NCBI RefSeq assembly: GCF_017114995.1 | Contig: NZ_JABXKL010000068.1 | Coordinates: 1-38,569, forward strand | Direction: 5' to 3' | DNA length: 38,569 nt | Source: Nostoc sp. NMS9 | Lineage (GTDB): Bacteria > Cyanobacteriota > Cyanobacteriia > Cyanobacteriales > Nostocaceae | Shown: one piece after another, positions 17,828 through 26,686 of the stretch | Layout: the number at the start of each line of letters is the position of its first letter | How positions within the stretch are numbered: the first letter of the stretch is position 1 | Translations under genes and position numbers: made by a program | The notes under the pieces: model-generated | Database searches by the model: none | Seen by the model: only the letters and a program-made list of their open reading frames with translations | Told to the model about the DNA's origin: nothing

Positions 17828-18352
17828 TGAGCATTGAGAATTAGTTACACTTCATCTTTCTCATTTCTCCTATTCCCTACTCCCTATTTCATAACTAAAC
17901 CTTGGATCGAAAATTCAACCCAAGGTTTATTTTTTGCTTTGACTCTCACTAGCCATTTGCAATTTTAGGCATTTATATCCTGGATGTTTGCCAAACTTAC
18001 TTATTCCTAGCAACTGTACGCAACTTACATTATTTATCCTCACGCCTGACCATGAAAATAAATACACAACTCTAATGTGATGAAGAATCCATCTTTTTCA
18101 TCTGCTTTCAAGTTAACTATTATATAGCTGTACTTTATCGCCCCTTAGAGGTAAACTAAACTGGAATTAGCTCAACCTTAAGATGGAAACGAAATTAAAA
18201 AAGTTGGCGATTTACGGGTTGCTATAGTTTGATTGATCCTTGCGGACTTCCGGAAATTTTTTACAAAACTACCTGAATATTGACACGGCGACTATACATC
18301 GTCCAAAAGGCTGCGTGGTGCGCTACATTGAGATCATTAGAGGGCAGGGGTT
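17828..18352. other. Intergenic, divergent promoters region
   Basis: About 520 bp between the divergent SDR and PGM1-like genes. It contains short CATTGGGAATTGGGCATTGA-type repeats at the left edge and the hairpin listed at 17897. Nothing else recognisable. Confidence 0.5.
17897..17935 (+). terminator. Terminator-like hairpin
   Basis: AAACCTTGG (17897-17905) pairs with CCAAGGTTT (17920-17928), then ATTTTTT. It is a clean intrinsic terminator on the plus strand, yet no plus-strand gene precedes it; it may end an unseen small RNA or be a relic. Confidence 0.6.
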
Positions 18353-19954
18353 ATGGCAACATTAAATATTTCCGAGTTAGAACAGGTTGAAAAGTTTCGC
18401 CACTTACAATTAACCCTGCGCGATCGCTGGAAAACGAGCGAAATATTTGATAATAGTGAAGCGGATATTTTAATTATTCCTTCCTTGAGTCTCGACCAGG
18501 GGGAACTCCAAAAGATTGAAGGCTGCGAGCATTATGAAGAAAGATTACTATTTTCCTTAATTCGGTTGCGAAATCCCCGAACTCGGCTGATATATGTAAC
18601 ATCAGTACCGCTGCATCCTAGTATCATTGATTATTATCTGCAACTGTTGCCAGGAATTCCCTTTTCTCATGCTCGCAATCGCTTGCTGTTACTTTCTACT
18701 TACGATTCCTCTTTTAAGCCTCTGAGCCAAAAGATTTTAGAACGCCCCCGCTTGCTAGAGCGGATTCATCAATCTTTGAGGCTAGACAAATCATTTATGA
18801 TCTGCTATAACTCTTCGCACTGGGAAGGCGAATTGTCTTTAAAATTAGGTGTACCATTGTATGCTGCTGCACCAAATTTACAGATTTGGGGAACAAAAAG
18901 TGGCAGTCGGCAAATCTTCAAAGAAAGCGGAATACCGCATCCAGATGGCAGCGAAAAAGTTTGGAACCACAAAGATTTGACAGAAGCTACCGTTGATTTG
19001 TGGGAACGCCAACCAACATTAAAACGGGTAGTAGTAAAACTCAACGAGGGCATTTCTGGAGAGGGGAATGCATTGCTGGATCTTAGACCGATTGAGAATT
19101 TAGCACCAAACATTGGTACTCATGCCGAAAGGATAGCAGCAATTAGCGATCGCTTATCAACGATGCGCTTTCAAGCAAAACAAGAGACTTGGGATAGTTT
19201 TTTGGGAAAAATGCCTGAGTTAGGGGCAATCGCGGAAGCATTTGTGGAAGGGGAAATTAAGCGATCGCCCAGCGTCCAAGGACGGATCACACCTCAGGGC
19301 GAAGTGGAAATCCTTTCAACTCACGACCAAATTCTCGGAGGCCCAGACGGTCAGATTTACCTTGGTTGTCGCTTCCCCGCTGATGAAAGCTATCGGTTGC
19401 AATTACAGCAATTGGGACTACAAGTTGGCAAAAAGCTAGCAGAGAAAGGCACTTTAGAGCGATTTGGATTAGATTTTATTGCCGTTGACAAGGGTAATAA
19501 AGAGTGGGATATTCAGGCGATCGAAATTAACCTGCGTAAAGGCGGTACAACTCATCCATTCATGACCCTGAAATTATTAACGAACGGCCGCTATGACCTT
19601 TCCACAGGTTTATTTTATAGTCAACAAGGTCGTCCAAAATACTATATTGCCACTGATAATCTGCAAAAAGAGCGCTATCAGGGATTATTACCCAATGATT
19701 TGATGGATATCATCGCTCACCACAGACTACAATTCGATAGTGGTACAGAAACGGGTACAGTGTTTCATCTTATGGGTTGCCTTTCGCAGTTTGGCAAGGT
19801 GGGATTAACCAGCATCGGTGATTCTCCGCAACAAGCACAAGACATTTATAACAAAGTTGTCAAAGTTTTGGATGAAGAAACCCGCAGCGAAAATCGTGAT
19901 TTCTCGGCGTTTTCAGATTATTCCTTTCCCGTTGTTTGGGATGAACATAGTTAA
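18353..19954 (+). CDS. PGM1-related ATP-grasp peptide ligase
   Basis: A 533-residue protein with an N-terminal preATP-grasp-like region (ILIIPSLSLDQGEL), an ATP-grasp central part (RVVVKLNEGISGEGNALLDL, about 225-244, the glycine-rich ATP loop), GRITPQGEVEILSTHDQILGG, and a metal/ATP-binding IEINLRKGGTTHPF near 390. This pattern fits the pheganomycin ligase PGM1 relatives, which form peptide bonds by acyl-phosphate chemistry; cyanobacterial members are usually uncharacterised. No peptide precursor or tailoring gene is adjacent. ATG start at 18353 with a GGCAGGGG purine stretch directly upstream. A hairpin lies just after the stop. Confidence 0.8.
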   Translation: MATLNISELEQVEKFRHLQLTLRDRWKTSEIFDNSEADILIIPSLSLDQGELQKIEGCEHYEERLLFSLIRLRNPRTRLIYVTSVPLHPSIIDYYLQLLPGIPFSHARNRLLLLSTYDSSFKPLSQKILERPRLLERIHQSLRLDKSFMICYNSSHWEGELSLKLGVPLYAAAPNLQIWGTKSGSRQIFKESGIPHPDGSEKVWNHKDLTEATVDLWERQPTLKRVVVKLNEGISGEGNALLDLRPIENLAPNIGTHAERIAAISDRLSTMRFQAKQETWDSFLGKMPELGAIAEAFVEGEIKRSPSVQGRITPQGEVEILSTHDQILGGPDGQIYLGCRFPADESYRLQLQQLGLQVGKKLAEKGTLERFGLDFIAVDKGNKEWDIQAIEINLRKGGTTHPFMTLKLLTNGRYDLSTGLFYSQQGRPKYYIATDNLQKERYQGLLPNDLMDIIAHHRLQFDSGTETGTVFHLMGCLSQFGKVGLTSIGDSPQQAQDIYNKVVKVLDEETRSENRDFSAFSDYSFPVVWDEHS

Positions 19955-19972
19955 TTTGTTAAGAAGTGTAAA

Positions 19973-20025
19973 CTGAGAGGGTCGTCCAAAAGCTGAAAAG
20001 CTTATTATTTCGTAGACCCCCTCAG
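19973..20025. terminator. Inverted repeat between convergent genes
   Basis: CTGAGAGGGTC (19973-19983) pairs with GACCCCCTCAG (20015-20025), and an inner AAGCT...AGCTT adds a second stem. It sits between the convergent PGM1-like and kinase genes and may serve as a bidirectional terminator. No T-run follows, so a tiny mobile-element relic is an alternative. Confidence 0.5.
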
Positions 20026-20058
20026 GTGACTTACTGATAACTGATTAGCTGATTACTT

Positions 20059-22038
20059 CTAAATGCGCTGATCGTTATTAGGTAAATTTTGCTGGTTGCT
20101 TGGCTGTTTACGAGATTGAAATTGAGATATATAGGTTACTACTGCTAAAGTCAGTCCAATAGCCAATACCACCCCCAGAATTCGCAAAAAATTGGGATTA
20201 ATTCTCGTAGTTAGCTGCTCACTTAGCTTTGGTTGATAAATAGTATCATCTGATTGCACTGGTGGTCTGCTTTGATTAGACGCAGGTCGTGGCTGATACA
20301 AAGTCACATCTGATTGCACTGGTGGTCTACTTTGATTAGATCCTGGTCGCGGCTGAAACAACGTCTTATCTGGTGGTACTTGTTGACCACCTTGATTAGA
20401 TCCTGGTCGTGGCTGAAACAACGTCTTATCTGGTGGTACTTGTTGACCACCTTGATTAGATCCTGGTCGTGGCTGAAACAACGTCTTATCTGGTGGTACT
20501 TGTTGACCACCTTGATTAGATCCTGGTCGTGGCTGAAACAACGTCTTATCTGGTGGTACTTGTTGACCACCTTGATTAGATCCTGGTCGTGGTTGATATA
20601 ACGTCACATCAGGTTTGCTGGCGTTCGGATTATTCACAGGACTCTGTTGATTTTGCTCAACTGGGTTAAATGGTCTGGGAACGGTTTCGTGATTTGAACC
20701 TTGGTTTTGTCCAGCCTGAATGCCAGGAAAGGTTTGCTCAGATTGGTTTTGCTTAATCGAGTTAAATGGTCTGGGAACAGTTTCGTGATTTGAGCCTTGA
20801 TTGAAAGCAGATGGAGGACGCAGAATCGTGTCGTCGTTCGATTGTCTAGGAACAGTTTCGTGATTTGAGCCTTGATTGAAAGCAGATGGAGGACGCAGAA
20901 TCGTGTCGTCGTTCGATTGTCTAGGAACAGTTTCGTGATTTGAGCCTTGATTGGAAGCAGATGGAGGACGCAGAATTGTGTCGTCGTTTGATTGTCTGGG
21001 AACAGTTTCGTGATTTGAGCCTTGATTAGAAGAAGGTTGCGATCGCCCAGTAATTTGTCCGGGTACACTAGTATTATCTGTGACAAATTTTGCAGCAGCT
21101 TGTAAAGCTTGATTCAGTTCTTCTACCGTTGCAAATCGATTAACTGGGTTCTTTTGGAGGCATTTCATCACCACCACTTCCAATTGTACGGGTAAATTCT
21201 CACACCCTGGTTGCGATCGCAGTGGTTTTGGTGGCTCATAAGCGTGAGCTAATACCCAAGAAGCCTCACTAACATGACTACCCTTAATGCTGATTCCAAA
21301 GGGGTCGGCTGCACTCAGCATTTCATAAAGGATAATCCCTAAGCTGTAAATATCACCTCTAGCATCCAGGTTTTGATCGCTTTGGATTTGCTCAGGAGGT
21401 GCGTAACGAAATGTACCGATAAATGTACTAGTTATATTTGTAATATTGGAATTCTCTGAAGATTCACTACGAATTTTGGCAACACCAAAATCCAAAACCT
21501 TCACCCACTCTCCCAAATCTGTCGGCATCAAAAATATATTATCTGGTTTCAGGTCGCGGTGAACTACCTGAATATGTTCAGTAGTTTTGCCGCCATCCCG
21601 TTGGAGAGTCACTCCTTGATGGGCAAGCTGTAGACCCTTACAAACTTGCGCCATAATCTTCACCGTCCGCTCAACAGACAGCCGCTTGTCGCGCAGCAGT
21701 AATTGCCCAAGCGTTTGCCCCCGCAGATATTCCATTACATAAAATGGAAAACCTTCCGGGGTTACACCACAGTCACTAATCTTAACAATGTGGTCACTTT
21801 GCAAAGCAGCACAAACTGCCACCTCCCGCTCAAAACGCTTTCTCATTTCGAGCGATGCCACTAGCGTATCTTTGAGCAACTTCAACGCTACCTGCTGACC
21901 GACACGGGTATCCGTTGCTAGGAAAACTTCTCCCATGCCACCCCCGCCTAACCGTCTATCTAAACGGTATCGCTGGTTATCACCTACGAAGCGACCATTC
22001 CAAGAATTTGAAGAAGGTGGGGATTTCATCTGGGGCAA
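20059..22038 (-). CDS. Hanks-type Ser/Thr protein kinase with threonine-repeat linker
   Basis: Kinase domain about 24-318: glycine loop LGGGGMGEVF, Lys53 in VALKLLK, HRDLKPDN with Asp162, DFGVAK with Asp183, and APPEQ. A Pro/Gln/Asn-rich linker follows (about 330-605) built from a 24-residue repeat (NQGSNHETVPRQSNDDTILR) and then a 20-residue repeat (FQPRPGSNQGGQQVPPDKTL). A single membrane helix (about 618-637) places the kinase in the cytoplasm, with only a short charged tail beyond. Each linker repeat carries acidic-x-Thr-hydrophobic motifs (ETV, DTI, KTL, VTL). Four 60-bp DNA units at 20341-20580 are almost identical, so copy number may vary. ATG start at 22038. No phosphatase or FHA gene is adjacent. 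Confidence 0.93.
   Translation of the reverse strand: MPQMKSPPSSNSWNGRFVGDNQRYRLDRRLGGGGMGEVFLATDTRVGQQVALKLLKDTLVASLEMRKRFEREVAVCAALQSDHIVKISDCGVTPEGFPFYVMEYLRGQTLGQLLLRDKRLSVERTVKIMAQVCKGLQLAHQGVTLQRDGGKTTEHIQVVHRDLKPDNIFLMPTDLGEWVKVLDFGVAKIRSESSENSNITNITSTFIGTFRYAPPEQIQSDQNLDARGDIYSLGIILYEMLSAADPFGISIKGSHVSEASWVLAHAYEPPKPLRSQPGCENLPVQLEVVVMKCLQKNPVNRFATVEELNQALQAAAKFVTDNTSVPGQITGRSQPSSNQGSNHETVPRQSNDDTILRPPSASNQGSNHETVPRQSNDDTILRPPSAFNQGSNHETVPRQSNDDTILRPPSAFNQGSNHETVPRPFNSIKQNQSEQTFPGIQAGQNQGSNHETVPRPFNPVEQNQQSPVNNPNASKPDVTLYQPRPGSNQGGQQVPPDKTLFQPRPGSNQGGQQVPPDKTLFQPRPGSNQGGQQVPPDKTLFQPRPGSNQGGQQVPPDKTLFQPRPGSNQSRPPVQSDVTLYQPRPASNQSRPPVQSDDTIYQPKLSEQLTTRINPNFLRILGVVLAIGLTLAVVTYISQFQSRKQPSNQQNLPNNDQRI
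20341..20580. repeat. 60-bp tandem repeat, four near-identical units, in the kinase gene
   Basis: Four consecutive 60-bp units differ by about one base. Each encodes one 20-residue linker repeat, and a diverged unit lies on each side. Confidence 0.95.
20780..21030. repeat. 72-bp tandem repeat, about 3.5 units, in the kinase gene
   Basis: Units containing GGAACAGTTTCGTGATTTGA and GACGCAGAATCGTGTCGTCG repeat every 72 bp and encode the 24-residue linker repeat. Confidence 0.9.
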
Positions 22039-22433
22039 CCCATCCTAGTTACTTTAAGTGTTAACTTTATTCACAGATAATACTAGTATTACAAATTATG
22101 ATTGCTTCATAACTTAGATGAATATTAGTAATATATGCTACTAGTAGTTAATCTAATTATACTCAGCTTAACATATTACTAACTTAAAGTAATGCGATAA
22201 ATTTGATAAAATGTTTAAACTTAAGGCCTATAGCAGTTGAAATTTGTCCTGATATTAAGTTAGCGCAAGTTCGACGATAACCATCAGCTTCAGTAGTGCT
22301 GAGTGACTAAGAGAGTGAAACGGTAGAGCACAAACTACGAACCTAGCAAGTCAAACTTGACAGACAAGTAATTTAATTTAACACTCTTCTTAAATTACAC
22401 TGCTAATTTTGACTAGTGAATCAGGAGGCTAAG
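22039..22433. other. Intergenic, AT-rich
   Basis: About 395 bp upstream of both the kinase and the broken EamA gene. It contains ACTAGT-rich near-palindromes (about 22080-22150) and presumably two promoters, none identifiable with confidence. Confidence 0.4.
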
Positions 22434-22852
22434 ATGGAAAGCAACACCACAACATAGTGGATATATGCATTATTGTCGGCTGGCTTTGCAGCATTGACAA
22501 CTATCTTTGCCAAAATTGGGATAGACAATGTGAATGCTAATTTAGCAACAGCAATCCGAATTGTTGTCATCTTAGTAGTTGCTTGGGGGATTGTATTTTT
22601 TCAGGGAAACGCTTAGCTATATCCCAAAAAACCATGATTTTCTTATTATCTGGAGTATCTACAGGGTTATCATGGATTTTTTACTTCCAAGCCTTACAAG
22701 CCGGAAAAGCTTCCTTTTTTGCACCAATTGATAAATCAAGCTTGGTATTAGTTTTATTGTTTTCAGTCATTTTTTTTGGAGAAACATTAAACTGGAAGAT
22801 AATTTTAGGAACTGGGTTAGTAGTCATAGGCACTTTAGTTTTAATTATTTAA
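22434..22852 (+). pseudogene. EamA-family transporter, broken by a stop and a frameshift
   Basis: AGGAGG at 22423-22428 leads to ATG 22434, but an in-frame TAG at 22455-22457 follows after MESNTTT. The frame then reads a good EamA N-terminal half (WIYALLSAGFAALTTIFAKI). It runs into TAG after VFFQGNA, while homology continues in another frame as GKRLAISQKTMIFLLSGVS and on to FFGETLNWKIILG, ending at 22852. The family consists of about 140-residue, four-helix small drug/metabolite-transporter-type proteins. Two separate lesions make function unlikely unless sequencing errors are involved. Confidence 0.85.
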
Positions 22853-23138
22853 AATTCTAATTAAGAGGATGTTTTAAAAGTCTTAGTGTTCAAGTACATT
22901 AGGTAGCTTGTAGTGGAAATTAACCTACTTTTAATAAGGGGATTTTGACCATTACTGAGTCTTTTTAATTGAGAAGGTAGGTGGATTTATGCTGTGCTGT
23001 ACTAATGCTTGACAATGCGCTTTTGTCTGCCGTGCTGATAGTCTTTGCGACAACAGGACTTAAAGTTTTGCAAAATATATTCTATTAATGTACTCTGGCG
23101 TACATGATTAATATGTGCTATTTCCATGAGGAATCAGG
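22853..23138. other. Upstream region of the eCIS-type operon
   Basis: 286 bp holding the promoter of the next operon. A palindrome at 23089-23104 is listed separately. GAGGA at 23128-23132 is a good ribosome binding site for ATG 23139. Confidence 0.5.
23089..23104 (+). promoter_or_regulatory. NtcA-like palindrome TGTAC-N6-GTACA
   Basis: Matches the NtcA consensus GTA-N8-TAC exactly (23090-23103) and lies 35 bp before the Pvc16-like start codon. A properly spaced TAN3T -10 box downstream is not evident, so activation in the classical NtcA manner is uncertain; another CRP-family factor or chance is possible. Confidence 0.4.
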
Positions 23139-24410
23139 ATGAGTAATGTGCTCTCTATAGCCGCAGTAACAGCAGTACTAAAAGTCTTGCTGGAAAATGG
23201 TTTAGTCAGCGATCCGATCGCTGCTAGTGTTGGTGATGTGATTGTAACTGCCCTACCGCCGGATCGAATTTCAGTTGAAGCTGACGAGCGTGCTCAAATC
23301 AACCTCTTTCTCTATCAAGTGACGCAGAATCGCAATGTCGATTGGGTATCTCAAGAATTTCGGAGCAGGCATTCACGTATTAATGGAAACCCGCGCTCTC
23401 CGACTCCACCACTAGCTCTTGACCTGCACTACTTACTAACAGCCTACGGAGCCAAGGATTTTCAGGCGGAGCTTTTACTAGGCTATGCAATGCATTTATT
23501 ACACAAAACACCAGCGATCACATCTGATATTATTGAAAATACTTTGATAAATGCATCTACAACCAATACCTCAAGTGCTTTTTCGCAAGCTGTAGCAAGT
23601 GTGTCTGTATCTGATTTAGCTGAACAAATTGGGCAGATAAAACTGACTCCAGAGTTTTTTAACATGGAAGAAACTTCTAAGTTATGGTCTGCTTTACAAA
23701 CACACTATCGACCTTCAGCTACCTATTTAGCATCAATGGTATTGATTGAAAGTAGTAATGACAAGTCTGAAAGTTTTTACATGATGCCCTTGTCTCAACC
23801 GAATATAGAGCAAGTTATAGCTCCGACAAAAACTGAAAAAATGATTGTTACAGGTACAAAATTAGTAATTCGTGGTAAACGGTTACACGGTGAAATCACA
23901 CGAGTTCGTTTCAGTAATAAAGAGACATTACTAGTACCTCAAGAAGTAAAAGAAACCCAAATCAGTTTGTTAGTCCCGCCAGATTTATACGCAAGCATTC
24001 AGGGTGTTCAAGTTGTACATTTAACAATGGGCAATGCAGGGCAAACGAATCATCTAGTTGAATCAAACGTTGCGGCTTTTGTTTTACATCCAACAATTAC
24101 AGCATTCGTTACTCAAGTGGAAAATAGCGGTGACAATTTACGCGCAGCAGAAATTACCGTTAAATTCCAGCCCAAAGTAGGTAAGGCACAGCGGGTAGTT
24201 TTGCTACTCAATGAGGTATCAGGTGATAGTCCGGTAGCTTACTCTTTCTTGGTTGCACCACCTACCCAAGACACTGATGCAATCACGATTCCGGTCAAAA
24301 ATGTGAAACCAGGAACTTATATTGTCCGGGCGCGAGTAGATGGCGCCGAAAGTCCACTGCAAAAGAATCAGTTTGGGGAATATGATTCGCCACAGGTGAC
24401 AATTTTATGA
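23139..24410 (+). CDS. DUF4255 / Pvc16-like contractile injection system protein
   Basis: A 423-residue protein. The first about 190 residues match DUF4255 (start SIAAVTAVLKVLLENGL, then VSVEADE-like and QINLFLYQV, PPLALDLHYLLTAYG, LLGYAMHLLH). The rest is beta-rich and Ig-like (GTKLVIRGKRLHGEITRVRF; PKVGKAQRVVLLLNE). DUF4255 proteins are the Pvc16/Afp16-type tail-terminator caps that finish sheath and tube assembly in extracellular contractile injection systems and tailocin-like particles. ATG 23139 has GAGGA six bases upstream. The stop overlaps the next start in an ATGA, so the two genes form an operon. No sheath (Pvc2), tube (Pvc1) or baseplate gene is seen on either side. Confidence 0.85.
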   Translation: MSNVLSIAAVTAVLKVLLENGLVSDPIAASVGDVIVTALPPDRISVEADERAQINLFLYQVTQNRNVDWVSQEFRSRHSRINGNPRSPTPPLALDLHYLLTAYGAKDFQAELLLGYAMHLLHKTPAITSDIIENTLINASTTNTSSAFSQAVASVSVSDLAEQIGQIKLTPEFFNMEETSKLWSALQTHYRPSATYLASMVLIESSNDKSESFYMMPLSQPNIEQVIAPTKTEKMIVTGTKLVIRGKRLHGEITRVRFSNKETLLVPQEVKETQISLLVPPDLYASIQGVQVVHLTMGNAGQTNHLVESNVAAFVLHPTITAFVTQVENSGDNLRAAEITVKFQPKVGKAQRVVLLLNEVSGDSPVAYSFLVAPPTQDTDAITIPVKNVKPGTYIVRARVDGAESPLQKNQFGEYDSPQVTIL

Positions 24411-26398
24411 ATGCTACGACAATTAATCACAATTGGGATGAGGCAAACTACCGCTACCTATCAGCAGCCCTAGCCGTGGTGCGTGGTATTTTAGAAAATC
24501 ACACGGCAAAAGAGCAAAATCAACCTGAAGAGAACAACCAAGAGCATTTACAGCAAGTGTTACAGGAAGCCGCTGCTGCAATGCCTGCACCATCGGCATT
24601 GGAGAGAATATGCAAAATGTTTCACCTCTCATCCTTTGAACGTGATTTGTTGCTGTTGTGTGCAGGTATGGAATTAAATGGAGATTTTGCTAAATTATGT
24701 GCTATAGTTCACGACGATTCACAACGAGCTTACCCAACTTTGGGTTTAGCTTTGGCAGCTTTACCTAATGTCCACTGGGATGCGATCGCTCCAAATGCTC
24801 CCTTACGCCATTGGCGGTTAATTCAAATTGGTGATGGTCATTCCCTGACTCTCAGTCCCTTGAGAATTGACGAGCGGATTTTACATTATCTCACGGGTAT
24901 CCAATATCTTGACGAACGGCTAGCTGGTATCATTGAGCCATTACCAGAGGTTAGCGATTTAGTACCTTCGCATCAAGATTTAGCAGAGCGAATCGCAGCC
25001 GTTTGGTCGCAAGCTTACAAGGTTAACAGCTTGCCAATTGTCCAGTTATCTAGTGGTGAAACTGCCAGTAAACATGCCATTGCCGCGACAATTTGTCAAC
25101 TTCAGGGTTTAAGCTTGTGGGTAATGCCTGCACAAGTTATTCCCTTAGCACCTAGCGAATTGGATAATCTCATCCGCCTGTGGACTCGTGAGATAATTTT
25201 AAGTAAGAGTGCTTTACTCATAGACTGCAACGAACTGGATACTAATGATACAGCGAGGCTGAATGCGATCGCTCGTTTCATCGAACGCACAAAGGGCTTT
25301 TTAATAGTCACGAGTCGGGAACGGATCGGCTTATCACAACGCCTAGTAGTTAATTTTGATGTACATCAACCAACTAGCAAAGAACAAGGTGCAGTTTGGC
25401 AAGATGCATTAGGGGCGAGTGCATCGCAAATGAATGGGCAAGTCAAAACCTTAGTGGATCAGTTTAACCTCAGTGCTGCAACCATTCGTGCTGCTTGTGC
25501 AGAAGCCGCAGGACAGTTAGCACAAACGCCAGAAAGCGATATTACTAGCATTTTATGGGATGCCTGCCGCGTGCAAGCACGTCCGCGCTTAGATGAACTT
25601 GCCCAACGGATTGAGCCATCTGGTGATTGGGAGGACTTAGTATTGCCAGAGGCACAGAAACAAGTTCTCCGAGAAATTGCGGCTCATGTGCGCCAACGTA
25701 GTACTGTGTATAATAATTGGGGTTTTGGGGGTAAGAGTGCGCGGGGATTAGGAATCAGCGCTCTATTTGCAGGTAGTAGCGGCACTGGTAAAACTTTGGG
25801 AGCAGAAGTGCTGGCCCATAAATTACGCCTTGACCTCTATCGTATTGACCTATCATCGGTAGTCAGCAAATATATTGGCGAGACAGAGAAGAATTTGCGC
25901 CGAGTATTTGATGCCGCAGAACAAGGTGGAGTGATTTTGTTATTTGATGAAGCCGACGCTTTATTTGGCAAACGGAGTGAAGTTAAAGATGCGCGCGATC
26001 GCTATGCCAATATTGAAGTTAGTTATCTATTGCAACGCATGGAAAGCTACCCTGGTCTAGCAGTCCTAACTACAAACCTGAAAAGTGCAATTGATACAGC
26101 CTTCCTGCGGCGGATTCGCTTTGTGGTGCAATTCCCCTTCCCCGATACAATGCAACGAGCCGAGATTTGGCGACGTGTCTTTCCAGCCGAAACCCCAACC
26201 GCAGATTTAGATGCTCTGCAACTAGCACGGCTCAATGTCGCTGGGGGTAATATCCGTAACATTGCTTTAAATGCAGCTTTTTTAGCTGCCGATGCTGGGG
26301 AACCAGTGCAGATGAAACACGTATTGCGGGCGGCTCAAACAGAATACAGTAAGTTGGAGAAACCCTTGACTGATGCGGAAGTTGGAGGATGGATGTGA
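24407..26398 (+). CDS. AAA+ ATPase, Pvc15-like, of contractile injection systems
   Basis: A 663-residue protein with two ATPase-like halves. The first (about 200-330) is degenerate: its P-loop position reads SSGETASKHA and Walker B is weak (LLIDCNE). The second is intact: Walker A AGSSGTGKT (455-463), VSKYIGETEKNL pore region, Walker B LLFDEAD (511-517), TTNLKSAID sensor 1 and arginine finger FLRRIRF (567-573). This matches the AAA ATPase coupled to Pvc16 in eCIS loci, proposed to act in assembly or effector loading. The ATG overlaps the previous stop by 4 bp. Downstream comes repeat DNA and a minus-strand Uma2 gene, so the operon ends here. Confidence 0.9.
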   Translation: MNATTINHNWDEANYRYLSAALAVVRGILENHTAKEQNQPEENNQEHLQQVLQEAAAAMPAPSALERICKMFHLSSFERDLLLLCAGMELNGDFAKLCAIVHDDSQRAYPTLGLALAALPNVHWDAIAPNAPLRHWRLIQIGDGHSLTLSPLRIDERILHYLTGIQYLDERLAGIIEPLPEVSDLVPSHQDLAERIAAVWSQAYKVNSLPIVQLSSGETASKHAIAATICQLQGLSLWVMPAQVIPLAPSELDNLIRLWTREIILSKSALLIDCNELDTNDTARLNAIARFIERTKGFLIVTSRERIGLSQRLVVNFDVHQPTSKEQGAVWQDALGASASQMNGQVKTLVDQFNLSAATIRAACAEAAGQLAQTPESDITSILWDACRVQARPRLDELAQRIEPSGDWEDLVLPEAQKQVLREIAAHVRQRSTVYNNWGFGGKSARGLGISALFAGSSGTGKTLGAEVLAHKLRLDLYRIDLSSVVSKYIGETEKNLRRVFDAAEQGGVILLFDEADALFGKRSEVKDARDRYANIEVSYLLQRMESYPGLAVLTTNLKSAIDTAFLRRIRFVVQFPFPDTMQRAEIWRRVFPAETPTADLDALQLARLNVAGGNIRNIALNAAFLAADAGEPVQMKHVLRAAQTEYSKLEKPLTDAEVGGWM

Positions 26399-26686
26399 TT
26401 TTACAATTTTGACCTTATTAGAAAATGCTTGTAGCTAGACTAGTACGCCACGGCGTAAATAGAGCAACCATTTAAAATCCCTAAAAAGACCATTCCATAA
26501 TACTTTTGACTTTTGAACGCCAGTTGCTTCTCCCAAGGGGAGACGCTGCGCGAACAAGTCGGCAGAGCCGCCCAACGCACTGGCTCCTTTTGATTTTTGA
26601 CTTCCGCCTTGCGGTACTAGGTTGTAAAATTTGTGAGCGATGTCTAGGACAGGCTGTACCTAAGCCAACTACCATAGCAAACAAAA
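26399..26686. other. Intergenic with interspersed repeats
   Basis: Contains CTTTTGACTTTTGAACGCCA and CAAGGGGAGACGCTGCGCGA, repeats common in Nostoc. No gene and no eCIS remnant recognised. Confidence 0.5.

Noticed and set aside
20341..20580. Regular 60-bp repeats that might suggest a CRISPR-like array
   Set aside because: Units are contiguous with no unique spacers and lie in frame within the kinase gene.
20304..21086. Repeat-encoded ORFs of 88, 95 and 150 residues
   Set aside because: Frame shadows of the kinase linker's tandem DNA repeats.
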